NCBI GenBank assembly: GCA_947630885.1
Contig: CANRJI010000069.1
Span: forward strand, 1-5,325
From: an uncultured Bacilli bacterium
GTDB taxonomy: Bacteria; Bacillota_I; Bacilli_A; RF39; UBA660
Direction of reading: 5' to 3'
DNA: 5,325 nt
Shown: piece by piece, positions 1-5,295 of the stretch
Position numbering within the stretch: the stretch's first letter is position 1
How the letters are laid out: every line of letters begins with the position of its first letter
The notes under the pieces: generated by a model
Told to the model about the DNA's origin: nothing
Database searches by the model: none
Seen by the model: the letters and a program-made list of their open reading frames with translations, nothing else
Made by a program: the position numbers and the translations under genes

Positions 1-25
1 AAAAATCAACCCGAACGGATTGATT
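1..25 (-). terminator. Intrinsic terminator of the tRNA-Gly gene
   Basis: Read on the minus strand, AATCAATCC and GGGTTGATT form a nine-pair stem (one T-G wobble) around the loop GTTC, followed directly by TTTTT that runs to the window edge. It lies about 46 nt after the tRNA CCA end, in the right orientation to end that transcript. The T run may continue beyond the window. Confidence 0.8.
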
Positions 26-36
26 ATATATGTTAA

Positions 37-59
37 GTTCAAACTATAAAAGTTCGAAC
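37..59 (-). repeat. Imperfect inverted repeat in the tRNA trailer
   Basis: GTTCAAACT and AGTTCGAAC form a nine-position stem with one mismatch around the loop ATAAA. It lies between the tRNA CCA end and the terminator, so it would be the first hairpin in the 3' trailer of the tRNA precursor. It might protect or direct 3' processing, but no T run follows it and its role is inferred. Confidence 0.4.
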
Positions 60-70
60 AGAAACGTCAC

Positions 71-144
71 TGGAGCAGGTGATGAGAATCGAACTCACGC
101 AGTCAGCTTGGAAGGCTGAGGTTCTACCATTAAACTACACCTGC
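71..144 (-). tRNA. tRNA-Gly (anticodon UCC)
   Basis: On the minus strand this gives a complete 74-nt cloverleaf. The acceptor arm GCAGGTG pairs with CACCTGC, then comes discriminator T and an encoded CCA. The D arm has a short GTT/AAC stem and a loop with GG. The anticodon stem TCAGC/GCTGA holds the seven-base loop CTTCCAA, so the anticodon is TCC and the tRNA reads GGA and GGG glycine codons. The T arm is GTGAG-TTCGATT-CTCAT. It stands alone with its own promoter and terminator. Nothing in the arms suggests a non-translational glycyl-tRNA. Confidence 0.97.
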
Positions 145-160
145 ATCAGTAGGCATAATA

Positions 161-189
161 AATATACTATAAATTTGAGTTTATGTCAA
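161..189 (-). promoter_or_regulatory. Sigma-A promoter of tRNA-Gly
   Basis: Read on the minus strand there is a perfect -35 TTGACA (184-189), a 17-bp spacer and -10 TATATT (161-166), placing transcription initiation roughly 10 nt before the tRNA 5' end. The consensus -35 and short leader fit a strong stable-RNA promoter. The rest of 145-251 has no gene. Confidence 0.85.
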
Positions 190-251
190 CAGTTTTATGT
201 TGAAAAATTGTGATTAAGGATAGTTATTAGCCAACTAATTAGAGAAATATA

Positions 252-1091
252 TTATATTAGTATTTCAAATAATTCAATAATTATTCCGGAAAGAGATCCT
301 AATAAATATAATAATATTAAAATAGAAAAATTTTCTTTAAGATTATGGTTTTCTTTAAATAAAATAATTAAAGCAGTTCCACTTCCTGTTAGGAGACCAC
401 TTATTAGTGATGATATGTTGATAGTATTGTTTATATATAATTCGGTTAAAATGACACTTGCACCACAGTTTGGTATTAATCCGATAAGACTAGATATTAG
501 TGGTGCAAAGATAGATCCTTTAAGGAAAATCTTTGATAAAAATTCTTCTCCTAGATAAGCAAAAATGATATTTAAAAGGAAAGTAATAATAAGCATAAAT
601 AAAGTAATATTTATAGTATGTTTAATTGTTGGTTTAATGATACCGTCTTCACAGTGACAATGATCATGGTCACATATTTGGTAATTTTCTGATTCGTTTC
701 TTTTTCTTTTCTTTAGGATTAAATCAATTATACTTCCATAAAAAATCCCTAAAATAAATTTTATAATTAATATTTCGGCTATTAAAGAAAAACTAGCATG
801 TTCTGATATTAAGATTGGTAACATTTCATCACTTGTTGATAAGTAAATAGATATAAGTGTGCCTAAGGTTATAATTCTAGTTATATATAAATTAGTAGCA
901 ATTACTGATAGGCCACATTGAGGTATAATACCGAGGAAAGAACCTAAAATGACACTATATTTTTTTGATTTGGTAAGAATATTTTTATTATTTAATTTAT
1001 GTTCAATTAATTCAATTATTAAAAAAGCAACAAAAAGAAATGGTACTATTTTAGCAGTGTCAAGTAATGTATCAATAATTATATCTTTCAT
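252..1091 (-). CDS. Putative manganese/heavy-metal exporter, multipass membrane protein
   Basis: This 279-residue hydrophobic protein resembles the 'putative manganese transporter' family (ArsP_2-like permeases). It has about eight membrane segments in two related halves. The first half carries GxxPQCGxS near residues 54-62 and TSDEMLP at 86-92; the second carries GLIPNCGASV at 204-213 and LTGSGTALI from 234. A soluble loop around 128-158 starts basic (KKRKR) and then contains a metal-ligand cluster, C140, H142, H144, C145, H146 and C147 among acidic residues. Family membership predicts metal efflux at the cytoplasmic membrane; manganese as substrate rests on the family name, not on anything proven here. 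The ATG has a good AGAAGGA site seven nt upstream. It has its own extended -10 promoter and lies 59 nt after the preceding gene. No clear terminator follows, so transcripts may continue into the tRNA unit. Confidence 0.8.
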   Translation of the reverse strand: MKDIIIDTLLDTAKIVPFLFVAFLIIELIEHKLNNKNILTKSKKYSVILGSFLGIIPQCGLSVIATNLYITRIITLGTLISIYLSTSDEMLPILISEHASFSLIAEILIIKFILGIFYGSIIDLILKKRKRNESENYQICDHDHCHCEDGIIKPTIKHTINITLFMLIITFLLNIIFAYLGEEFLSKIFLKGSIFAPLISSLIGLIPNCGASVILTELYINNTINISSLISGLLTGSGTALIILFKENHNLKENFSILILLYLLGSLSGIIIELFEILI

Positions 1092-1111
1092 ATAATTTTC
1101 CTTCTTTCCGC

Positions 1112-1128
1112 TAATGATTATACCATTA
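1112..1128. repeat. 17-nt inverted repeat covering the exporter -10 box
   Basis: TAATG (1112-1116) and CATTA (1124-1128) form a perfect inverted repeat with a seven-base centre that holds the -10 hexamer. A second dyad, ATTAAA-TT-TTTAAT (1125-1138), overlaps it and fills the promoter spacer. The placement suits a repressor operator, possibly metal-responsive, but such A+T-rich dyads arise easily by chance and no known operator consensus is matched. Confidence 0.35.
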
Positions 1129-1145
1129 AATTTTTAATTATACAA
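1117..1145 (-). promoter_or_regulatory. Extended -10 promoter of the exporter gene
   Basis: On the minus strand: -35 TTGTAT (1140-1145), 17-bp spacer, then TGG followed by a perfect -10 TATAAT (1117-1122). The TGn extension and perfect -10 compensate for the weaker -35. The whole promoter fits in the 59-bp gap between the two minus-strand genes, so the exporter can be expressed independently. The leader is too short to hold a manganese riboswitch. Confidence 0.8.
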
Positions 1146-1150
1146 ATATT

Positions 1151-2092
1151 TTAGCATTTATAATATTTTGGTGTTTTAACTTTTGACTTTGGGAGTGAAC
1201 TTATTCTTTTGGCGTCAGAATCAAGATATTGTGATAAATAATTTAGTACAATATTTCGAGCGACTATTTCATCACTTATTTTTAAATTGTAATTTGCTAA
1301 ATTTAAGATAATATTATGCAATAGTTGTTTCTCACTTTCAATAATTTTTTGAGTGCATAAATTGGCATTACCTGTTAATGTGCTAAAATATTCGTCATAA
1401 TCTTCAAACTGATAATTGTAATAATCGTCCATTCTTTCAAGAAACATTTCTTTTGTTATTATTTCTAACTTACTATGTTCTTCACTTGGCTTTTCAACTT
1501 TTTTAGATTCTTTAATGTTGTCGATATCTAGGTGTGGAAGATAAAATCTGGTGCTAAAAAATTTACTTATGTCAAAATCAATACTAACTGGACTAAAACT
1601 TTCAATACAATCGAGGTTAAATAAAAGTAAACTATTAACACTCCAGCTATTAAAAATATCTGTGCTATTGGAGAATCTAAAATGATCGTAATCAACATAT
1701 ACTCCATCATAATATTTTGTTAATTCTTCAAAACTAAATATTTTTTGCTCTACAGGAATTTCTGGAGATTCATAATAAGATAATTTTTGATGGATAGAGG
1801 GGAATTTAGCAATTAAATTTAGAACTGTTTCATAGTCATTTATTACGAGAATATTGGCATCATCTTTAAGAGTAAACATGGAAGCAGAACTTAAATTTTT
1901 GTAAAAAGCAATTTCTTTTTTATCGATAAGATATGAATACCAATCACTTATATGATATGGACTTGTATATTTTGATGCCCACAAGCCACCATTGGGTTTA
2001 CAACTGTAATTATTTAAGGACCTTAAAACTTTTCTAAATAATTCTTTAGTAATAATAGGTGATCCAATAAATATATAATTTTGTTTAGTCAT
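1151..2092 (-). CDS. Protein of unknown function with a KPxGGLWxS module
   Basis: This is a 313-residue soluble protein with no signal peptide or membrane segment. The first ~170 residues look like one globular domain. It has a conserved-looking KPNGGLWAS at 32-40, W51 in a SDWYSYL segment, an ILVIND strand at 81-86, YYDGVYVD at 127-134, and W150 followed by SLLLFN at 154-159. KP-x-GGLW-x-S, then YDG, then W...S in this order recalls uncharacterised phage and bacterial proteins with an ADP-ribosyltransferase-like look; this is from memory and a weak basis for function. Residues ~195-313 form a charged, mostly helical extension with an acidic, tyrosine-rich patch at 222-236 and a basic C terminus. 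The ATG has AAAGGAG eight nt upstream and a near-consensus promoter, so it is probably well expressed. It is divergent from the transglutaminase-like gene. No antitoxin-like partner is adjacent. Confidence 0.75.
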   Translation of the reverse strand: MTKQNYIFIGSPIITKELFRKVLRSLNNYSCKPNGGLWASKYTSPYHISDWYSYLIDKKEIAFYKNLSSASMFTLKDDANILVINDYETVLNLIAKFPSIHQKLSYYESPEIPVEQKIFSFEELTKYYDGVYVDYDHFRFSNSTDIFNSWSVNSLLLFNLDCIESFSPVSIDFDISKFFSTRFYLPHLDIDNIKESKKVEKPSEEHSKLEIITKEMFLERMDDYYNYQFEDYDEYFSTLTGNANLCTQKIIESEKQLLHNIILNLANYNLKISDEIVARNIVLNYLSQYLDSDAKRISSLPKSKVKTPKYYKC

Positions 2093-2118
2093 TTTTTGTT
2101 CTCCTTTGCGTATTAGAT

Positions 2119-2147
2119 ATAATACTTGATTATGAAGTGATTGTCAA
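2119..2147 (-). promoter_or_regulatory. Promoter of the KPxGGLW gene (leftward)
   Basis: On the minus strand: perfect -35 TTGACA (2142-2147), 17-bp spacer and -10 TATTAT (2119-2124, one mismatch to consensus). Transcription would begin about 20 nt before the ATG at 2092, giving a short leader with AAAGGAG at 2101-2107. Confidence 0.85.
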
Positions 2148-2175
2148 GATTTTTTAGAGCGCAAAAATTTGACAA
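2141..2175. repeat. Near-palindrome linking two divergent -35 boxes
   Basis: TTGTCAA (2141-2147) and TTGACAA (2169-2175) are perfect inverted repeats, and inside them TTTT (2150-2153) mirrors AAAA (2163-2166), all centred on 2158. The outer arms are the two -35 hexamers, so part of the symmetry follows from having back-to-back consensus promoters; the inner T/A symmetry does not. It may be a shared operator. Confidence 0.5.
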
Positions 2176-2197
2176 AATCCTTTAAATATGGTAGAAT
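2169..2197 (+). promoter_or_regulatory. Promoter of the transglutaminase-like gene (rightward)
   Basis: There is a perfect -35 TTGACA (2169-2174), a 17-bp spacer ending in the TGG extension, and -10 TAGAAT (2192-2197). Transcription would begin near 2204, leaving a leader of about 40 nt. Only 21 bp separate its -35 from the leftward -35, so two RNA polymerases could hardly bind both promoters together. Confidence 0.85.
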
Positions 2198-2244
2198 TTT
2201 AGACGTTTATGAGGTACTATTTGGTGCTGTTAGGGTGATTAAAT

Positions 2245-3306
2245 ATGGGGGATAAATTTGATAAAGTAATAAGAAGAAATATATTTGTGACTAAAGTTCA
2301 TCCTGCGTTACCAGGTTTTGAAATGAATAAATGTATAGAGGTGAAGGTTTCTATTGATAAGCTTGGTGCAATTATAGATCGTCTTAAGAAACTTTCTTTT
2401 GATTGTCCTTTAAACTGTACAATATATGATGAAGAAAATATTCGTAATACGGAAGATATTAAATATAGAAGGAGACTTTTAGAATCACTTAATGGGGCAA
2501 ACTTTTTAAAAGTTAAATTTGAATTATCTGATACAACATTGCCAGTATATAATTATTATATGGAAAAATTTAGATGGAGACATGGCACTGTTACTGAACT
2601 TAGGATGACAGTTGATAGAAATGCGGCAAGTGAAAAAAATTTAATGCTTGAGAAGGCTCAAGGAACGATAATTATTCCAGAAGAGAAATTAGTATGGCAG
2701 CCTGATTATGTACTTGCTCGTTTACGTGGTAAAGTTTCTAGTCAAGTGTTAGATGATACTGATAAATTGAAAGATGTTATTAGAAATTATTCCGATATGA
2801 TTAGTAGTGGATATTATTTTGATCATTTGACGGATTTTGATAAAGTATATCTTGCTTATCATTATTTATTTGATAGAGATAAATTAAATATTGGTTATGC
2901 TTGGAATCAAACTATTATTGGTAAAGACGGCGTTATGTATTTAAAAAGGTCTCCTACTGAGTGGGAATCTAGGCCTTATGGAACTTATGAATATAGATGT
3001 GGTGTTTGTGAAGGACAAGCTAGATTGATGGCAATTCTTTTAAATAATTCTGATATGCGAGTTGATGCGGTTACTGTTGATGGGCATATTTCGTCAGGAA
3101 CAGCTCATACTTGGGTAGAATTTGTTATTGATGGGAAACTTTATCAGTGTTGTACGACAATGAGAGGATACTTTAAAAATCTAGATGCAGCGGGATATAA
3201 GCCTAATGCTTATGAAATATATCCAAGAGTATATGAACATAGTTATTTAACAGATGCTGAGATTGCAAAAGTAGATAGACATGTTAAAACGTTAAAGAAA
3301 AGATAA
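2245..3306 (+). CDS. Transglutaminase-like cysteine protease-fold protein
   Basis: This 353-residue protein has no signal peptide or membrane segment, so it is predicted cytoplasmic. The C-terminal part (about 195-330) matches the transglutaminase-like (papain-fold) core: FDKVYLAYHYLF helix at 199-210, the nucleophile motif RCGVCEGQA with C255 at 251-259, and the histidine strand AHTWVEF with H288 at 287-293. Where the third catalytic residue is usually Asp in a D-x-T pattern, the protein has QCCTT (301-305), so C302 appears to replace Asp. Either the triad is altered or the enzyme is inactive. The first ~190 residues are an alpha/beta region I do not recognise. The ATG follows AGGGTG by seven nt, a weaker ribosome site than those of neighbouring genes. 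It leads a two-gene unit with the membrane protein at 3323 and has its own promoter. Substrate and reaction (peptidase, cross-linking or amidase) cannot be told. Confidence 0.8.
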   Translation: MGDKFDKVIRRNIFVTKVHPALPGFEMNKCIEVKVSIDKLGAIIDRLKKLSFDCPLNCTIYDEENIRNTEDIKYRRRLLESLNGANFLKVKFELSDTTLPVYNYYMEKFRWRHGTVTELRMTVDRNAASEKNLMLEKAQGTIIIPEEKLVWQPDYVLARLRGKVSSQVLDDTDKLKDVIRNYSDMISSGYYFDHLTDFDKVYLAYHYLFDRDKLNIGYAWNQTIIGKDGVMYLKRSPTEWESRPYGTYEYRCGVCEGQARLMAILLNNSDMRVDAVTVDGHISSGTAHTWVEFVIDGKLYQCCTTMRGYFKNLDAAGYKPNAYEIYPRVYEHSYLTDAEIAKVDRHVKTLKKR

Positions 3307-3322
3307 TTAGGTAGTGGTAAAA

Positions 3323-4108
3323 ATGGATAAAAAGAAGTTATGGATTATTATTTTGTCAGTTATTGTTGGTGTTTTGTTATTAGGAGGAATAGCACTTTTC
3401 TTCTTCTTTGATATTAGTCCTAAAGATAGTGGAGAAAGACTTTTAATAGATACTGATAGTAATGTAAATACAAATGAATCTTCTAGTGATACAGATAATG
3501 ATAAACAAGATGAATCTAATGATTTAGAAGATGATAATGGTAATCAAACAAATAATAATGAACAAACTGGTAATCAAGAATCTAATAGTAATCAAAATAA
3601 TGAGAATAATTCTTCGGATTTTGACTATATTGATAGTACAGAAGATGATGTTGTAGCTTATTTTGAAAATATGGAAACAGAAGTTAATCAAAGTAGTACT
3701 TTTAAAGAAAAATTTAAAGAATATTTTGTTACGATAATTGACTTTATTTTTTATGATAAAGAAATTAAGGGGTATACTTTTAATGAACTTACGGATATGG
3801 CAAAAATTAAGGTTATAGCGGCTGCTTTGAAAATGGATAGTAAGTTAGATGAGTTATTTCCTAATTATAAAGAGACAATATCTTCAACTGCAAGTGGTAT
3901 TTATGATAATATTAAAGGCAAACTTGTTACTTCATACTTAGATATTTCAACGGAAGTTTGTAAAAATAATGCTGAAGGTTGTGTTAAAGTTAAAGAAATT
4001 TTTTCTGATATAAAGAGCGTATGTAAAATTACTTGGGAATTTATTAAGGAGCTTCTTAAAAATGCTGGTTCAAAGCTTAAAGAATGGTATGAAATTTATA
4101 GAGGTTAA
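3323..4108 (+). CDS. Single-pass membrane-anchored protein with Asn/Asp/Ser-rich linker
   Basis: I do not recognise a family. The 261-residue protein starts with MDKKK and one hydrophobic helix at about 6-29 lacking a lipobox or obvious cleavage site, which implies an anchor with the rest outside the cell. Residues ~43-100 are a low-complexity, acidic, Asn/Asp/Ser/Gln/Glu-rich spacer with no Cys, typical of a surface stalk. Residues ~105-261 look like a compact helical domain with three Cys (213, 220, 234); C213 and C220 are close enough for a disulfide. I chose ATG 3323 because AGGT (3309-3312) sits about 10 nt before it; an in-frame GTG at 3314 has that site only one base away and no other ribosome site. 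It starts 16 nt after the transglutaminase-like stop with no promoter or terminator between, so the two are probably co-transcribed. A functional link is inferred from this alone. Confidence 0.7.
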   Translation: MDKKKLWIIILSVIVGVLLLGGIALFFFFDISPKDSGERLLIDTDSNVNTNESSSDTDNDKQDESNDLEDDNGNQTNNNEQTGNQESNSNQNNENNSSDFDYIDSTEDDVVAYFENMETEVNQSSTFKEKFKEYFVTIIDFIFYDKEIKGYTFNELTDMAKIKVIAAALKMDSKLDELFPNYKETISSTASGIYDNIKGKLVTSYLDISTEVCKNNAEGCVKVKEIFSDIKSVCKITWEFIKELLKNAGSKLKEWYEIYRG

Positions 4109-4123
4109 TTTTGAAAAAAAGTA

Positions 4124-4152
4124 TTTACTTCTGTTTTTAAAACTGCTATAAT
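4124..4152 (+). promoter_or_regulatory. Extended -10 promoter of the rpsF-ssb-rpsR operon
   Basis: -35 TTTACT (4124-4129) is followed by a 17-bp spacer ending in TGC and a perfect -10 TATAAT (4147-4152). Transcription would begin near 4159, placing the first leader hairpin at the extreme 5' end of the mRNA. It lies just after the previous stop codon at 4108, and no convincing terminator separates the two units, so some readthrough is possible. Confidence 0.8.
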
Positions 4153-4158
4153 ACTGGT

Positions 4159-4211
4159 GAGCGAAAGCTCCTTGCCCGTAAGGGCCGTTTAGTCCAAAAG
4201 GAGGTGTAGAA
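4159..4211 (+). ncRNA. S6:S18-type ribosomal protein leader of rpsF
   Basis: The ~53-nt leader has two small hairpins with GNRA tetraloops: GAGC-GAAA-GCTC (4159-4170) and GCCC-GTAA-GGGC (4174-4185). CTCCTT (4168-4173) is also exactly complementary to AAGGAG (4198-4203), the core of the rpsF Shine-Dalgarno site. Pairing them encloses the second hairpin plus a 3' internal loop beginning with CCG (4185-4187). A stem, an asymmetric loop with CCG and an apical hairpin is the layout described for the mRNA motif bound by S6:S18 before rpsF in many bacteria. The seen complementarity suggests that the S6:S18-bound form hides the ribosome site. The 5' hairpin shares bases 4168-4170 with that stem, so the two folds compete; this is inference. 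Confidence 0.7.
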
Positions 4212-4502
4212 ATGAGAAACTATGAAATTATGTTTATCGTAAGACCTGATATTGATGAAAATACTGTTAAAAATACAGTAAAGAACTTAGAGAAGGTGTT
4301 AACAGATCGTAAGGCTAAAATTACTTTATCTAAGGAATTAGGTCAAAAAGAATTTGCTTATGAGATAAATAAATTTAAGTCTGGATATTACTTTTTGTAT
4401 AATATTGAAGCTAATGATGATAAGGCAGTTAAAGAATTTGACAGAGTAGCTAGACTTGATGAGACTGTTGTTAGACATCTAATTATAAATTTAGATAAAT
4501 AA
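4212..4502 (+). CDS. rpsF: Small ribosomal subunit protein S6
   Basis: The 96-residue product has normal S6 length and hallmarks: MRNYEIMFIVRPD at the N terminus, LGQKEFAYEINKFKSGYYFLYNIEA at 43-67 (the first basic-hydrophobic strands of the ferredoxin-like fold), and FDRVARLDETVVRHLIINLD near the C terminus. S6 binds the 30S platform as a heterodimer with S18, encoded two genes downstream, and the same pair is the likely ligand of the leader. The ATG follows a very strong AAAGGAGGTG site by about six nt. It lacks the long acidic or Glu-rich C-terminal tail found in some S6 proteins. The stop codon TAA overlaps the ribosome site of ssb. Confidence 0.98.
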   Translation: MRNYEIMFIVRPDIDENTVKNTVKNLEKVLTDRKAKITLSKELGQKEFAYEINKFKSGYYFLYNIEANDDKAVKEFDRVARLDETVVRHLIINLDK

Positions 4503-4514
4503 GGAGAGTAGTTT

Positions 4515-4982
4515 ATGAATAAAGCAATTCTGATTGGAAGATTAACAAAAGATCCTGAACTTAGAACAACACCTACTGGTAGAAATGTATGTCAATTTTC
4601 AGTAGCGGTAAATAGAACATATACAAATGCTAATGGGGAGAGAGAAGCAGATTTTATTAACTGTGTTGTTTGGGATAAACAAGCTGAGAATTTAGTTAAA
4701 TACCAAAAGAAGGGTAACCAAATTGCGGTAGATGGCAGAATTCAAACGAGAAACTATGATGATAATAATGGTAAAAAAGTATACGTTACAGAAGTATTAG
4801 TAAATAATGTTAGTTTTTTAGATGCTAAAGGCACTAGTAATTCTGAGGCAAACTTTAATAATTTGCCTGAACCACCTGTACAAGAAGAGGCTGTTCAAAC
4901 TGAATCTGTATCAGTGGAAAAGGATCCTTTTGAAGCTTTTGGCGATTCAATAGAAATTAGCGATAATGATTTACCATTCTAA
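4515..4982 (+). CDS. ssb: Single-stranded DNA-binding protein
   Basis: The 155-residue protein has an N-terminal OB fold at about 1-105: MNKAILIGRLTKDPELR, FSVAVNR at 28-34, ADFINCVVWDKQAENL at 45-60, KKGNQIAVDGRIQTRNY at 65-81 and YVTEVLVNNVSFL at 90-102. A flexible linker follows, without the Gly-rich stretch seen in some relatives, and ends in the acidic partner-binding tip DNDLPF, which recruits replication and repair proteins. It should form homotetramers that coat single-stranded DNA. AAGGAG at 4501-4506 overlaps the rpsF TAA and lies eight nt before the ATG, so translation is closely coupled. Its place between rpsF and rpsR is the usual Firmicutes arrangement and marks it as the main housekeeping SSB rather than a plasmid or phage copy. 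Confidence 0.98.
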   Translation: MNKAILIGRLTKDPELRTTPTGRNVCQFSVAVNRTYTNANGEREADFINCVVWDKQAENLVKYQKKGNQIAVDGRIQTRNYDDNNGKKVYVTEVLVNNVSFLDAKGTSNSEANFNNLPEPPVQEEAVQTESVSVEKDPFEAFGDSIEISDNDLPF

Positions 4983-4996
4983 AAAGGAGGATAAAC

Positions 4997-5212
4997 ATGG
5001 CAGAATTTCGTAAAAGAAGAAAAAAAGTATGTCATATGTGTTTAGGGAAACCAGTTAATTATAAAAATGTTGAAATTATTTCAAAATATATTAGTGATAA
5101 TGGTAAAATATTACCAAGAAGATTTACTGGAACTTGTGCTAAACATCAAAGACATGTGGCAGAAGAAGTTAAAAGAGCAAGATTTATGGGATTAATTCCA
5201 TATTGTAAATAA
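4997..5212 (+). CDS. rpsR: Small ribosomal subunit protein S18 (Cys-containing form)
   Basis: The 71-residue protein carries the S18 signature ISDNGKILPRRFTGTCAKHQR at about 32-52 and ends KRARFMGLIPYCK, in line with family length. It pairs with S6 on the 30S platform and, with S6, probably represses its own operon through the leader. C12 and C15 (VCHMC) together with C47 and H50 (CAKH) form a CxxC plus CxxH set, the zinc-binding ('C+') form of S18, whereas Bacillus subtilis has a form without these ligands. The AAGGAGG site (4984-4990) is six nt before the ATG and starts just after the ssb stop. A terminator overlaps the stop codon, so this is the last gene of the operon. Confidence 0.98.
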   Translation: MAEFRKRRKKVCHMCLGKPVNYKNVEIISKYISDNGKILPRRFTGTCAKHQRHVAEEVKRARFMGLIPYCK

Positions 5213-5239
5213 TATAGCTTTAATAGGCTATATTTTTTT
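5211..5239 (+). terminator. Intrinsic terminator of the rpsF-ssb-rpsR operon
   Basis: AATATAGC (5211-5218) pairs with GCTATATT (5227-5234), extendable by one T-G pair, leaving the loop TTAATA; a T run follows to 5239. The 5' arm begins with the last two bases of the rpsR TAA stop, so a terminating ribosome would cover the hairpin. Confidence 0.88.
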
Positions 5240-5270
5240 ATTTTATGTTATAACCCGACTTCCGTAGATA

Positions 5271-5295
5271 AAAAAATAAAAAAAGTTTATTTTTT
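5271..5295. repeat. All-A/T perfect inverted repeat after the operon
   Basis: AAAAAATAAA (5271-5280) and TTTATTTTTT (5286-5295) are perfect ten-base inverted repeats around the loop AAAAG. It could be a weak bidirectional terminator or simply A+T-rich spacer. A smaller dyad follows, GAAAA-TAGGC-TTTTC (5299-5313). No gene is visible between 5240 and the window end. Confidence 0.45.

Noticed and set aside
8..18. Similarity of AACCCGAACGG (8-18) to AACCCGACTTCCG (5253-5265) as a dispersed repeat
   Set aside because: Identity is limited to about eight bases, and the first copy is explained as the loop and stem of the tRNA terminator.
226..239. ATTAG-CCAA-CTAAT hairpin as terminator of the exporter gene
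   Set aside because: The stem has only five weak pairs and no T run follows it on the minus strand.
1092..1150. Manganese (yybP-ykoY type) riboswitch before the exporter
   Set aside because: The promoter occupies most of the 59-bp gap and leaves a leader of only about 20 nt, far too short for the aptamer.
3314..3322. Upstream GTG start adding three residues to the membrane-anchored protein
   Set aside because: The only ribosome site (AGGT at 3309-3312) is one base from the GTG but well spaced from ATG 3323, which also starts the typical MDKKK plus hydrophobic anchor.
4113..4140. A-run and T-run (AAAAAAAG ... CTGTTTTT) as terminator of the membrane-protein gene
   Set aside because: The stem is A/T only with a mismatch and overlaps the -35 of the rpsF promoter; it is not convincing as a terminator.
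252..5212. Mycoplasma-like code with UGA read as tryptophan
   Set aside because: All tryptophans seen are TGG, no TGA interrupts a gene, and all genes end in TAA; the standard bacterial code explains everything.
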